In this document: one piece after another, positions 41,888-51,874 of the stretch
How the letters are laid out: every line of letters starts with the position of its first letter
Position numbering within the stretch: position 1 is the first letter of the stretch
Assembly (NCBI RefSeq): GCF_001310275.1
Contig: NZ_LGYZ01000087.1
Coordinates: 1-64,000, forward strand
DNA from: Nocardia arizonensis
GTDB taxonomy: Bacteria > Actinomycetota > Actinomycetes > Mycobacteriales > Mycobacteriaceae
Reading direction: 5' to 3'
DNA: 64,000 nt
Notes under the pieces: model-generated
Databases searched by the model: none
What the model saw: only the letters and a program-made list of their open reading frames with translations
Told to the model about the DNA's origin: nothing
Made by a program: the position numbers and the translations under genes

Positions 41888-43108
41888 ATGCTGGCGCCGC
41901 CCTCTATCGACCAGGTGAAGGACAGCTTGAGACGGGTGCGCCGCGGACTCGGATTGGCGCGGCCCACAGCACTGCTCACCATCATCGACGAACCTGTGCA
42001 GGCATATCTGTGCCGCGACTCCGACACCGAGCCTGGCTCTGCCGAACACATCGAACATCTCGCCGCAATCCTGCGTCAGGCGATCGGTCAGCTCACCGAG
42101 AGCGAGCGGGTCTACGCCGAAGTGGATTTCAACGTTCGACCTGACCACAGTTACCCGACGCTCACCGACAGGCAAGAGTCCCTGGCCCAGCACCTCAAGT
42201 GCGCGGTCAAGACCGTGCGCCGCCGTTCCGACCAAGCCCTCGACACCCTGGCTTATCTCCTGGTAACGATCTCGTCGGCTCCTGACGGGGCACAGACGCA
42301 GGCCATCGACCGCAGCCCGAGCCACCACGGCCGGGCCAGCAAACAGGATCCCTACGATGCTGTGCGCCGGTTCTGGGGCCTGCGTCCTAGCGGTGGCGTC
42401 GACATTGTCTGCTCCGAAATCCCCGTGGACGAACGTCCAGAGTATGCGTCACCACAGGATCGGAACTACCTGCGGTATGCCAAGTTCGCTGACTTGGACA
42501 CATTGATCTTCGTCCGCACCCAACTGGCGCAACTCGCTCCCACCGCGGTTGTGCGCGACTTCGCGCCCTCGGAGTACTTCGATACCCAGGTCGAGGTTCT
42601 CGTGGTGATCGGCGGCCCACCGTGGAACGCCAAATACCGGGAGTTCCTCCCTCAGTTACCCTTCTACTTTGATGCGAATCCGCTCGGTGAGGACGACCCG
42701 CTCGTCGTACCCGAACTGGACAACCTCTGTATGGCTCCACGGTGGACACCCGGTGGCGAGCTGATCGAAGACCTCGCCGTGCTCACCCGGCTCACCGTGC
42801 AGGGAACCACCGCGCTACTGCTGGGCGGGTGCCTCACCCTCGGGGTCCTCGGCGCGGCCCGCGCACTACTCGATCCACGACGAGGACCCACCAATGTCGA
42901 ATACCTCTCCGACCACGTCGGTCAGGATGACTTCGTCGTGGTCACCGAAGCCCGTCGCGTCGGCGGCATCACCGACGTCGCCGACCTCACCGTCATGGAG
43001 CCCCTGCTGCTCATGTCCCGCCCCCACGGCGCGAACTGGGGAGTCGTGATCGACAACACCAAACGCTTCACCTGCCATCACCGCTGCTCCCCCGGGCAAA
43101 CGGCGTGA
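41888..43108 (+). CDS. Putative regulator with a sigma-region-4-like HTH and an unknown sensor domain
   Basis: The 406-residue protein has a helix-turn-helix at about residues 75-120 (LTDRQESLAQHLKCAVKTVR), preceded by LTESERVYAEVDF. The C-terminal 250 residues form a conserved-looking globular domain (VDIVCSEIPVDERPEYASP, RNYLRYAKFADLDTLIFVR, VLVVIGGPPWNAKYREFLP, LGGCLTLGVLGAARALLDPR) that I cannot name; it may bind a nucleotide-like ligand. It is divergent from the peptide operon, and repeats lie directly before its start. GTGA overlap joins it to the GT25 gene. Confidence 0.75.
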   Translation: MLAPPSIDQVKDSLRRVRRGLGLARPTALLTIIDEPVQAYLCRDSDTEPGSAEHIEHLAAILRQAIGQLTESERVYAEVDFNVRPDHSYPTLTDRQESLAQHLKCAVKTVRRRSDQALDTLAYLLVTISSAPDGAQTQAIDRSPSHHGRASKQDPYDAVRRFWGLRPSGGVDIVCSEIPVDERPEYASPQDRNYLRYAKFADLDTLIFVRTQLAQLAPTAVVRDFAPSEYFDTQVEVLVVIGGPPWNAKYREFLPQLPFYFDANPLGEDDPLVVPELDNLCMAPRWTPGGELIEDLAVLTRLTVQGTTALLLGGCLTLGVLGAARALLDPRRGPTNVEYLSDHVGQDDFVVVTEARRVGGITDVADLTVMEPLLLMSRPHGANWGVVIDNTKRFTCHHRCSPGQTA

Positions 43109-43839
43109 CGAATCTGGACGACATCGCCACCTATGTCGTGAATCTGCCACGGCGGAAAGACCGCCGAGCATGGATCAGCGCCCGGCTACCTTCGGCAATG
43201 ACGGTCACCTACACCTCGGACCTCGACGTGGTCATCGACGGCCGGCAACTCGCCACCAGCGACCTCCAGGCGCTTGGAATCAAGCTGTTCGACTGGCAAA
43301 TCGACTCCGACAACCCGTGGTGGAATCGACCGCTCAAATACGGCGAAATAGGCTGCACTCTCGCTCATCTCGCATGCTGGAACCACGCCGAGAAGCACAG
43401 CGCAGCCCCGTACACTCTGATCCTCGAAGACGACGCGACCCTCCCACCGGAATTCGCACCACGCCTTCTCCAGACCCTGAACCTGATCGACGAAGTCGAT
43501 ATCGCATTCGACATGCTGTACCTCGGGCGCGACCTGCTCCGGCCGGACACCCCTACGCCGGTTCCCGGGATCGTCCACCCCGGCTACAGCCACTGCAGCT
43601 ACGCCTATCTGCTCACTCGCAGTGGCCTGCGTACCGCACTGTCCACCGAACTCACCGAGGCCATCGTGCCGGTCGACGAGTTCCTTCCCGCCCTCTACAC
43701 ACCACATCCACGACCCGATGTGCGGGCACGGTTCGCACCGCGACTCACCGCGCTAGCGTTCGATCCGCCGCTGGTCACACAACGACCGAAGGACGACGCC
43801 GGCAGCGACACCGAGAATTCCGACTTCATTCGGTGGTGA
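43105..43839 (+). CDS. Glycosyltransferase family 25
   Basis: The 244-residue protein has the GT25 start YVVNLPRRKDRRAWISA, then YGEIGCTLAHLACWNHAEK, LILEDDATLPPEFA (the metal-binding DxD-like site), HCSYAYLLTRSGLRTAL and PVDEFLPALY. GT25 enzymes include LPS galactosyltransferases and collagen hydroxylysine galactosyltransferases. Its GTG overlaps the stop codon of the regulator gene, so it is co-expressed with it. It could glycosylate the operon's peptide or small molecule. No transmembrane segment is seen. Confidence 0.87.
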   Translation: MTNLDDIATYVVNLPRRKDRRAWISARLPSAMTVTYTSDLDVVIDGRQLATSDLQALGIKLFDWQIDSDNPWWNRPLKYGEIGCTLAHLACWNHAEKHSAAPYTLILEDDATLPPEFAPRLLQTLNLIDEVDIAFDMLYLGRDLLRPDTPTPVPGIVHPGYSHCSYAYLLTRSGLRTALSTELTEAIVPVDEFLPALYTPHPRPDVRARFAPRLTALAFDPPLVTQRPKDDAGSDTENSDFIRW

Positions 43840-43852
43840 TGCGCGGCTTCGA

Positions 43853-44515
43853 TCACCGCATCGGTCGCGGTGCCGTCCAGTGTTCGATCAGCGCCGAAAG
43901 ACGTTTACCGGGCCACTCGCCGATCGGCGTGTGAACATTGACGCCGGTGACGACGTGCTCACTCGGCACGTTCTTGGTCACGACCGCGCCGGCCGCGACG
44001 TAGCTGCGAGGCCCGATCCGGACGCCGCCGACCACTCGTGCACCAAACCCGACCACCGAATCCGCCTCGACCACGGGCGGTTCTTCATCCACTCCCCACC
44101 AACCCAGATGCGGACTCGTGTACTCGTGGACCAGCTCGCCCATCACGGTCGCGCGGTCACCGATCACCGTCGCATCGCAAACGAACCCAGCGACACACGC
44201 GTCCGCGCCGATCGTGACGCGATCACAGATGTAGGCGCCGTGGACGACCCGGGTCCGGTCGCCGATCACACACCCGTACCCGATCCGTGCCCGGTCTTCT
44301 ACCACGCACTCCATGCCAAGAGCTGTGCCTTCCTGGATGATGACCTGGTTGAACAGCAGACTCCGATCTCCGATCACGACAGGAGTACCCGCCGACCATC
44401 GCCCACGTTGAGCTTCCCGCAGACGCGTTTCCTTCGGGCATCCCAGAACGCAGTGCTCGCCGATGATCACATCATCACCGAGCCGAATCGGCCCGTGCAG
44501 GTCCCTGGGAGTCAC
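43853..44515 (-). CDS. Hexapeptide-repeat (left-handed beta-helix) acyltransferase
   Basis: The 220-residue protein is made of hexapeptide turns (IRLGDDVIIGEHCVLG, ARIGYGCVIGDRTRVV, VTIGADACVAGFVC, VRIGPRSYVAAGAVVTKNVP), typical of sugar O- or N-acetyltransferases of the LpxA/WbbJ type. A loop of about 25 residues (VHEYTSPHLGWWGVDEEPP) interrupts the helix. It is the last gene of the APH-oxygenase-hydrolase operon, with an ATGA overlap. It converges with the GT25 gene. Confidence 0.86.
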   Translation of the reverse strand: MTPRDLHGPIRLGDDVIIGEHCVLGCPKETRLREAQRGRWSAGTPVVIGDRSLLFNQVIIQEGTALGMECVVEDRARIGYGCVIGDRTRVVHGAYICDRVTIGADACVAGFVCDATVIGDRATVMGELVHEYTSPHLGWWGVDEEPPVVEADSVVGFGARVVGGVRIGPRSYVAAGAVVTKNVPSEHVVTGVNVHTPIGEWPGKRLSALIEHWTAPRPMR

Positions 44516-45306
44516 GAGGCGGGCGCGACCTGGCCGACCAGCCAGTCAACCGTCTCCGAGATCGCCTGATCTTCGCGCTCCCGCGAGTCGAAGCCGTGAT
44601 CCGAACCAGCGATGGTACGCAGCGCCGTATTCGGCCTCGACATCGCGGCCCGAGCGGAAATCTCGTAGGAGACCGCGGTGTCACGGTCTCCATGGACGAT
44701 CAGCGACGGCACGGTGCTGTCGAGGAATCGTGCCAGTGGGTCGTAGTGGGCGAACTCGCTGAACAACACGCGGCCGAGTTCGAATTCCCCGTCGACCACC
44801 AGGACTCCGGTGTCGTGCAATAGTTTGCGCTGCGACGCGCCGAAGTTCTCTTCACCCCACGCCAAATCCGGCTCCAGGAACGTATGCCGCAGGTCGAGGA
44901 CAGGATTCCACAGCACCAACCGATCAAGCCCATCAGCAAGCCACGGCAGCGACAGCACCGTGGACACGGCCCCGAAACTAGCCGCCACAATCGAAAACCG
45001 GCCCGGAAACCGCCCCTGGAGGAACTGCACCGCAGCCTCCAGATCCAGGCACTCGCCAGCAATGGTCACTCCGCGTTGCGTCCCACCGCTGTTTCCATGC
45101 CCCCGGAACGAGAACCGCACGACATCAAATCCCACAGCGGTCAGTCGCTCGGCCAAGCGGACGAACATCCCACCGCCCTCGTCCATATCCACAGTGATCC
45201 CGTGCACCAGCAGCACGACCCCCTTGGCCGGAACGGATGCCATATGGACCGCTGCGTCGAGCCGCACACCGTCCACTGATCCCAATGTGACGCTCTCAAC
45301 CGGCAA
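44512..45306 (-). CDS. Alpha/beta-hydrolase
   Basis: The 264-residue hydrolase has VVLLVHGITVDMDEGGG as the oxyanion-hole loop, FSFRGHGNSGG, the nucleophile elbow IVAASFGAVSTVL (A-x-S-x-G form), the acid loop LIVHGDRDTAVSY, and GSDHGFDSRE with the catalytic His. It may be an esterase, thioesterase or C-C hydrolase. It lies 12 bases after the oxygenase gene and overlaps the acyltransferase gene by four bases. Confidence 0.86.
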   Translation of the reverse strand: MPVESVTLGSVDGVRLDAAVHMASVPAKGVVLLVHGITVDMDEGGGMFVRLAERLTAVGFDVVRFSFRGHGNSGGTQRGVTIAGECLDLEAAVQFLQGRFPGRFSIVAASFGAVSTVLSLPWLADGLDRLVLWNPVLDLRHTFLEPDLAWGEENFGASQRKLLHDTGVLVVDGEFELGRVLFSEFAHYDPLARFLDSTVPSLIVHGDRDTAVSYEISARAAMSRPNTALRTIAGSDHGFDSREREDQAISETVDWLVGQVAPAS

Positions 45307-45318
45307 GGTTTCCTCCGC

Positions 45319-46047
45319 TCAATCCCCAGGCTCGGACCACAGTGCGTCCATCGTCTCGTGCGATACGGGCCGCGACAATTCATCCTCCGCCGCGAACGCC
45401 ATGTTCACAATCGTGCGGCGGCCCCGCCGAATCGGGTGCACCCGATGCAGCGTCGTACTCGCCCGCATGAGATACACCTGTCCCGGACCGGCCTCCAGCC
45501 GGTGGATCGCGCGATCACGAAGTACCTGCTCGATGCCCGGCTGCTGCTTATCCCACACCGTGCCCGGGACACACTCGACGAATCCGCCGTCAACGGTGTC
45601 CGGGCATTCGGCCACCCACACCAGCGCGAAACTGTAATCGTCCCAATGCCATCCATGCGTGTCACCCACCCGGTCCAGCTGGGTAACCACGAACTGTTCG
45701 GGCTCATACGGGCATGAATACACAGCTTGACCGGCCACGGCAGCCACAACCTCGGCGACCTCGGGTGATGCATACGTCTCCCGGATCACAACTCCGCTCT
45801 CCGCGATCTGCGCCCGCCTCACGTTCCTCATCCGGCGAGGCGTGAAACCTGTCTCGGCGAAAGCCAAGTCCCGACGGACGCCCAACTGCTCCGCCAACCA
45901 GATGGCCTCAGCCGCAATCGCATACCGAACTGACGCGGGAAAGAGCCAGGACACCACCGCGGCACCGTGCCGCTCCAGGTCGTCATGCGCGGCGGCGATC
46001 CGCTGCGCATGTTCGACTTCGTACCTCGTGTTCACACCACCGGTCAT
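45319..46047 (-). CDS. 2-oxoglutarate/Fe(II)-dependent oxygenase (ArpA-like)
   Basis: The 242-residue protein has the facial triad in DTHGWHWDDYSFALVW (H-x-D) and the distal His plus 2OG-binding Arg in TTLHRVHPIRRGRRTIVNMA. EPEQFVVTQLDRVGD and GGFVECVPGTVWDKQQPG surround the pocket. It most resembles small-molecule hydroxylases or desaturases near the HalD/ArpA group. Because the metal ligand is Asp, hydroxylation is more likely than halogenation. ATG 46047 is chosen, 17 bases after the APH gene. Confidence 0.87.
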   Translation of the reverse strand: MTGGVNTRYEVEHAQRIAAAHDDLERHGAAVVSWLFPASVRYAIAAEAIWLAEQLGVRRDLAFAETGFTPRRMRNVRRAQIAESGVVIRETYASPEVAEVVAAVAGQAVYSCPYEPEQFVVTQLDRVGDTHGWHWDDYSFALVWVAECPDTVDGGFVECVPGTVWDKQQPGIEQVLRDRAIHRLEAGPGQVYLMRASTTLHRVHPIRRGRRTIVNMAFAAEDELSRPVSHETMDALWSEPGD

Positions 46048-46064
46048 AGCGGACCGCGCTGCGC

Positions 46065-47003
46065 TCACTTCCACCCGACCCGCCGCTGCAACCACGCAAC
46101 CGTTGCGCGACCTGACTCGGCGCGGTGCCGACGCAGAGCCACCGACTGCGACCCTCCAGGCCGACGGCTCTCTCGGATCCAGTACCCCGCCAGCGCGCAC
46201 ACCAGCGCAGAGATCGCATCAGGATCGACGCCCCGGGTGAGGGCGTGCGAGCCCAGGATCGGTTCGGGATCGACCCCATGCAGGGCGAAGGCGGTCGCCA
46301 GGAACACCAGATCCACCCACGCCGCACCCACGGATGGCCAGGACCAGTCCACGATCATCACCGTGCCATCGGGGCGCACCAGCATGTTGTCGGCGCGAAG
46401 ATCGGTATGCAGCAACGTCTGCCCGACCGTGGCACGCTCCCACCCGGATTCGAGAACAGCGAGCCGATCCACGTTCCGGGCCGACCACTCGTCCAAGTTA
46501 CCGGCCAGCTCGCCGCCGGCCAGCTTCCGCCAACCTGATAAGTCCGATCCGAGATCATCGGCCAGGGTCGGTACGTCCGGTAGTGGGTTCGGTGTCAGCA
46601 TCCGTGCCATGTCCTCGACCACGGCGAGCACCGCCGCCAATTCCGTAGGCTGGTCGAAACGGGGATGGCGACCGGTGACGTCGTCGAATACCAGGACTCG
46701 CCACCCGTCGATTTCCAGCATGAACCTCACCGCTGGTGCCGGGATCTCTGCTGGGAGCTGAGTCGCGGTGTCGCCTTCGATCCGGTACCGGTGGGCGAAA
46801 CGGTCTCTGATGGGGATTGCTTTGGCAAACACCGTGCGACCGTCCACCATCGCTAGCCGGGATGCCATTCCGCGGCTGAATCCGCCCGGTTGGGTCGATC
46901 CCGAACGCACTCCCGCGCCCAAGCGACTCTCGATCTCGCCTCGCACCGAGATGGGCAGCTCGCTCCACGCGATCCGGGACACCGGGATTTCGATCTCGGT
47001 CAT
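46065..47003 (-). CDS. Aminoglycoside-phosphotransferase (APH)-family kinase
   Basis: The 312-residue protein has the APH core: QPGGFSRGMASRLAMVDG, FAKAIPIRDRFAHRYRIEG, the catalytic loop LLHTDLRADNMLV (H-x-D-x-x-x-x-N) and metal-binding VMIVDWSWPSVGAAW. These kinases phosphorylate hydroxyls of aminoglycosides, choline or amino sugars. It is first in the four-gene operon 47003-43853. It could be a resistance or biosynthetic kinase. The substrate cannot be told from sequence. Confidence 0.87.
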   Translation of the reverse strand: MTEIEIPVSRIAWSELPISVRGEIESRLGAGVRSGSTQPGGFSRGMASRLAMVDGRTVFAKAIPIRDRFAHRYRIEGDTATQLPAEIPAPAVRFMLEIDGWRVLVFDDVTGRHPRFDQPTELAAVLAVVEDMARMLTPNPLPDVPTLADDLGSDLSGWRKLAGGELAGNLDEWSARNVDRLAVLESGWERATVGQTLLHTDLRADNMLVRPDGTVMIVDWSWPSVGAAWVDLVFLATAFALHGVDPEPILGSHALTRGVDPDAISALVCALAGYWIRESRRPGGSQSVALRRHRAESGRATVAWLQRRVGWK

Positions 47004-47191
47004 CGGACAATAGTGCCGCGCGAACAGCGGCCTTCACCAGCTAATTTCCCGCTCGGCAGCCCGTCCGGGATGATCGTCGTCCCGGGCGATAGCGGGTCAT
47101 AGTAGCCCTGACCGAGTAGGAGGCCGTCATGGTCGTAAGCGACGGTACCGAATCTGGAGGTGCCCACCGAGGTCAGCCAACAGGCGGCCGA

Positions 47192-47746
47192 TCAGGACAG
47201 ATCAGAACCCAACATCGAATACATGATCATGTCCCGACGCTCCTCGCCGACCAGCTGCCAACTGCGGAGCAGGCCCTCACACTGGAAACCCACACGCTCA
47301 GCCGTCCGCTGGGATGCGGCATTCCAGGGCTCGACATATAGGTGAAGGCGGCGGATCTCCAGGTCAGTAAGGGCCCAGGCAGTGACCGCTCGAAGCGCTT
47401 CCGCAGCGACCCGCTGACCACGAGCGGACTTGACCACCCAGTAGCCCAGCATCGCACGCCCCTCGTCCAGGTCCCGCAACCACAGACCGACCGACCCGAG
47501 CGGCCGACCGTCCTCAACCCGCACGATGACGAACGGATACCCACTGCCGGTCGATACACGCTCCCACTGCCGACGCACGAAGGCTTCGCCTGCTTCTCGC
47601 GAGTACACCGCCGGAACGGTCGTGATCAACGGGATGTGATCGTCGCTCGACGCCTCTCGAACCAGAGGCAGGTCGCTGATCTCCCAGGAGCGGAGCACAA
47701 ATCTGTCGTTTGCAGTCAAACGCGGGATATCCAACGGGGCAACCAT
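47192..47746 (-). CDS. RimJ/RimL-type GNAT acetyltransferase
   Basis: The 184-residue protein follows the RimL pattern: LRSWEISDLPLVREASSDDH, PFVIVRVEDGRPLGSVGLWL, AMLGYWVVKSARGQRVAAEA (acetyl-CoA loop) and LHLYVEPWNAASQRTAERVG. It is separated by about 190 bases from the APH operon downstream. It may acetylate a small amine or a protein N-terminus. Confidence 0.88.
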   Translation of the reverse strand: MVAPLDIPRLTANDRFVLRSWEISDLPLVREASSDDHIPLITTVPAVYSREAGEAFVRRQWERVSTGSGYPFVIVRVEDGRPLGSVGLWLRDLDEGRAMLGYWVVKSARGQRVAAEALRAVTAWALTDLEIRRLHLYVEPWNAASQRTAERVGFQCEGLLRSWQLVGEERRDMIMYSMLGSDLS

Positions 47747-48028
47747 GCTCGCATCCTGCCGAGATGCCCACGCAGGCGCACGCCCATTTCACACCCGAGA
47801 TCTGCGGGTTCGGCCAACGGAATGGCTTCACCGCCAAGGTGCGGGACGGCGGTGGGACCACGATCGAGCAATGGCGCCTCTAGTCGATCCAGTACCGTCG
47901 CATCGTGCTGCCGTCGGCCCAAAGCTCGACCCCCTCCAAGACCCCGCCGCAAGCCTCGATGACGTATTGACTGAACTAACTTCGTAATCCTTGCAGGTCA
48001 GCTTAGGTTTCTGCTAGCTTTCCTCGCC
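47747..48028. other. Boundary region between the biosynthetic part and the mobile region
   Basis: I see no convincing gene. A short plus-strand frame starts near 47763 (FTPEICGFGQRNGFTAK) and could be a gene fragment. The last 60 bases are AT-richer and precede the recombinase pair. No tRNA or attachment repeat could be identified by eye. Confidence 0.4.
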
Positions 48029-49297
48029 ATGTGCGAAGAGGGCGGCGAGCGATATCTGTCGAGACTCGTTGTGCCGGACGTCGGTCGGCTCCAAAGGACC
48101 GGTGACGTGTGGGAGCCATACCAGCTTCTCGACGCGAACGGCGCGGTCATCGAACCCGCGGCGAGGTACTTCGCCGAGCTACAGGCCACCGACAAGCAGC
48201 CGTCGACGATCCGGTCATATGGCAGCGATCTGCTTCGCTGGTGGCGGTTCCTCGCCGCGATCGGCATGTCGTGGGACAAAGTAACGCCAATGGAGGGGCG
48301 CGACTTCGGACGATGGAGGTTGTTGGCGGACAAGCCGATGAGAGTTCATTGGCGGCACCGGACCGACGGCCAGTTGCCCGGTTTGCCCCGCGGCCGCCCC
48401 AGCCAGGTCGTCAATGCCGTCACTGGCAGGCCGAGCCCGGGACCGAAGTACTCGCCAGCGTCGCGGGCGCACGCCGAGACCGTCTGGCGGGCGTTCTACG
48501 ACTTCCAGCTGGAACTCGGCAAAGGCCCATTGATCAACCCATTCCCGCTGGACCGCTCACGACGCTCAAGGCGGGCTCACGCGCACCACAACCCGATGGA
48601 TCCGCATCGGAAGGAGCGGGTCGGCCGCTATCGGCCGAAGGTTCCCAAGCGGATCCCGAAGAAGATCCCCGACGAGCAATTCAACACGGTGTTCGCGGCA
48701 CTGAAGTCGAACCGGGACCGCGCCCTGCTGGCGCTCTGGGTGTCCACCGGCGCCCGCGCCGAAGAACTACTGTCCGCCTGCCAGGGCGATGAGGATCCCG
48801 GCCAGCAACTGATCACGGTTACACGAAAGGGTTCTCGCAAAGCTCAGCAGTTGCCGGCTTCGCCTGATGCGTTCGTCTGGCTGCGGCTCTACCAGGAATA
48901 ACTCTGGCGCAAGGGCGCTTCCCGCGGTCACCGCCATCCACTCTGGTTCACGCTACGCCGACCTTGGCGGCCGCTGTCCTATCACGCGGCCCGAGCAATG
49001 TTCACCCGCGCCCAGGAAGCGCTCGGCTCCAACTATCCGCTCCACGCCCTTCGGCACACCGCGGCCTACCGCATGGCCGATGACCCGGACATGGACATCA
49101 CCGACGTCCAGTGGATCCTTGACCACGCCGATCTGACGACCACGCAGCTCTACACCACCCCTACCCACGGTGAGGTGATCACGGCTGCGCTCGCCCACCA
49201 CGCGCGCCAGAACGAGCGCGCGGCAGCCCCACCGGAGCCGCCAGCGTCGGGTTACGACCCACGTTCTCTCGACGTCATATTCGGCAGGACGCAGTGA
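48029..49297 (+). pseudogene. Tyrosine recombinase (integrase) broken by an in-frame TAA
   Basis: The frame encodes an integrase of about 422 codons. An N-terminal SAM-like domain (TDKQPSTIRSYGSDLLRWWR) is followed by a catalytic domain with Arg in STGARAEELLSACQG, HALRHTAAYRMADDP (HxxR) and LDHADLTTTQLY with the terminal Tyr. A TAA stop codon at 48899-48901 interrupts the frame between the first Arg and the HxxR motif, so no full protein is made unless the stop is read through. The next recombinase gene overlaps its end by four bases. Confidence 0.85.
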
Positions 49298-51515
49298 AAT
49301 CATCGACAACCACAGCGACGGCTGAGGTCGGTTCGACCAGCCGAAAGCAGGAACTGACGCGCGAAGCGCGTGGAGTGCTCGCCGAGACCATCCTGGATCA
49401 ATTTCCCGCTCGACCAGTGCTTTCCGCTTCGCGTCAGGCCCTGACCGTCGAGAAAACCATTGAACGGCTCGAGGGGTTACGGCTTCCTCCGGTGTCGGAC
49501 GATATGCGCTTTCGTCGCAGACTGTGTGTCAAGAGGCTGCTCGGCAGGCTGGAGATCTTCCCTGGCGAGACCTGGCAGCAGCGATGGCAGGCCAGCGGTG
49601 CCGAAACCGCTGAGCCGCACTGGACTGCGGCCGCCGCGGAATGGCACCGGGCACACGGCCGGGTAGGCGACAAGTCCCAGCTGCTGACCGCGCTGATGCT
49701 GCTGTCCATTGCAAGGATCATCTGTCCCAGCCCGACATTCCTGCTTACTATCAACCGAACCGGAACCTGGACGACTAGGATCGCCGAGTATCGCGATCCG
49801 TCGGGTTTCGGGCTACTCAAGACGGCGATGACGCCCGAAATCCGGTCGAGCACCTGCCTCCCCGTCATCCGATGGCAGCTCTGTGTCCTGCTGCTGACCA
49901 AGGGCGGCGGCGTTCGCGACATCACCGTCGGAGACTGTGTCGAGTTACGCAAGCAGGAGATAGCCATCGGTTTGCCCGGAAAGGGGCGCTATCTGTTCTA
50001 CACCCTGCTCGAGGCTGCGGGATTCCTTCCGCAGGGTGCGCCGGTGACCCTGCGCGCAATCATGAACTATGGCGGACGATCCAGCATCGAGCGACTCGTG
50101 GATCGGTATCACGTCGCTGATCCCGAGGTCCGCAACCTGCTGGTCAGCTACCTGGCGGAACGGCAAGTCGCCCTGGACTACACCACACTCGACTCGTTGT
50201 CGCGGGTGCTGGTTATGAATTTCTGGACGGATCTGGAAGCACACCATCCAGGCATCGACTCGCTCGACCTCGACCCGAAAGTGGCGCATGCGTGGAAAGA
50301 ACGCCTCCGCGTCAAGATCCAGAATAAGCGCCTGCCGGACGGGACCACCGTCGAGGTCACCGTCCCACGGGTGAACTACCTCCAACTCCTGACCACAGTC
50401 CGGGCGTTCTACCTGGACATCGCGCAATGGGCTACCGAGGATTCTGCGCGATGGCCGCGATGGGCCGTTCCGTGCCCCATCCGCGCGTCGGAAACCGCGC
50501 ACTCGACCAGGAAGGTCAATTCGCGCCGAAAGGCGCGCATGGACCAGCGGACCCGCGAACGCCTGCCCTTGCTGCCAGTTCTGGTGCGGACCGCCGAACG
50601 CCGCACCGAGGAGGCCCGCCTCCGACTGGACGCAGCGTTGAATTCTGAACCCGGCAAGCCGTTCACCGTCTTCGGCGAGACCTTCACCAGAGTCTCCGCA
50701 CGCAGAAACGAAAATCAGCGGCTCAGTATGGTTACGGGCGTCTTCGACTCGACCGGCCGCCGCCGCCACCTTCGTGCCGAGGACCATCGTGCCTTCTGGG
50801 GTTGGGCAGCAGTCGAGTTTCTTCGGCACACCGGCGTCAGGGTCGAGGAGATGCTCGAAACGAGCCATCACAGCATCATCCAGTATCGACACCCCCAAGC
50901 AGGGCAGATCATCCCGCTGCTGCACGTCGCGCCGTCCAAGACCGACGAGGAACGCCTCCTCGTCGTCAGTCCGGAGCTGGCCGATGTCATATCCGCGATC
51001 ATCGCCCGAGTTCGGCAGAAGGACGGAGCCATTCCATTGGTCCCCTTCTATGACCTCTCCGAACGATGCTGGGCCACGCCGGCTCCGCTGCTGTTCCAGT
51101 GGAACAACGGCAGCCATACGCGAGCCATAGCGGCGTCGACGATCCGCAAATGCATCAGGGAAATACTCGAGTCGACGGACATAAAAGACGCCGGCGGCCA
51201 ACCGCTCTACTTCGTGCCCCACGACCTGCGCAGAATATTTGCCACGGACGCAATTCTGAACGGGATGCCCCCGCACATTGCGCATGCTGCTGGGTCACAA
51301 CGACATATCCACCACCATGGGTTACAAGGCCGTCTACCCACAAGAAGCAATCAACGGCCACCGCGCGTTCATCACGCGGCGCCGAGGAACGCGGCCGAGC
51401 GAGGAATACCGCACCCCTACCGATGCCGAGTGGGAGGAATTCCTGGGCCATTTCGAGCGCCGCAAGGTTGCGCTCGGCGAATGCGGGCGCGCATACGGAA
51501 CTACCTGCCAGCATG
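49294..51515 (+). pseudogene. Large tyrosine recombinase, frameshifted and cut at the 3' end
   Basis: This long recombinase starts at GTG 49294, overlapping the previous gene. The catalytic domain appears late: LRHTGVRVEEMLETSHHS with the first Arg, then YFVPHDLRRIFATDAILNGM (HxxR). Just after PPHIA the match moves to another frame near 51278 (RMLLGHNDISTTMGYKAVYP carries the final Tyr). The moved frame continues through TPTDAEWEEFLGHFERRKVA and a GTTCQHEH segment, then runs into an unrelated reverse-oriented resolvase fragment near 51515. Pairs like this, one short and one long, resemble two members of recombinase-trio elements. Confidence 0.82.
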
Positions 51516-51524
51516 AGCACTACC

Positions 51525-51736
51525 TGTCGCTCGTCGATGGCCGCTGCGGCGGAGGTGGCGGCGGCGAGTGCGTTGTCCAGGCCGGCCCGGTTCTTGCGGG
51601 TGGTCCCGGAGAACCCTTTGTCGATGAAGATCCGCTCGCGCGGCGCTCCGAGCGCCAGTAGTTGTTCGGTTTGGATCTCGACGTCTTGTTCGTCGGTGGA
51701 GCAGCGGCAGTATCCGATGCGGAACGGCTCACCCAT
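51525..51736 (-). pseudogene. Tn3-type resolvase, N-terminal stub
   Basis: From ATG 51736 the minus strand encodes a serine-recombinase start: FRIGYCRCSTDEQDVEIQTE with the Tyr and Ser of the YxRxST motif (here YCRCST), then LGAPRERIFIDKGFSGTTRK and NRAGLDNALAA. After about 70 residues it ends at the broken end of the tyrosine recombinase. The missing part includes the rest of the catalytic domain and the HTH. It is the left remnant of a Tn3-family element. Confidence 0.78.
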
Positions 51737-51874
51737 GCCGAAAGTGTTCCAGATGGCGGGGGTTGACCGGCACAGTTTGCGGAACACCTCTACGGAACAC
51801 CGGTGTGCTGGGCCGATGTTCGTTCTGCGTGGTGTTCCGGTGGACGATCGGGTTACGGAACAGGTCAGGGGGTG

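Noticed and set aside
45319..46047. A 2OG-dependent halogenase
   Set aside because: Halogenases of this fold have Gly or Ala in place of the metal-binding Asp. Here H-x-D is complete.
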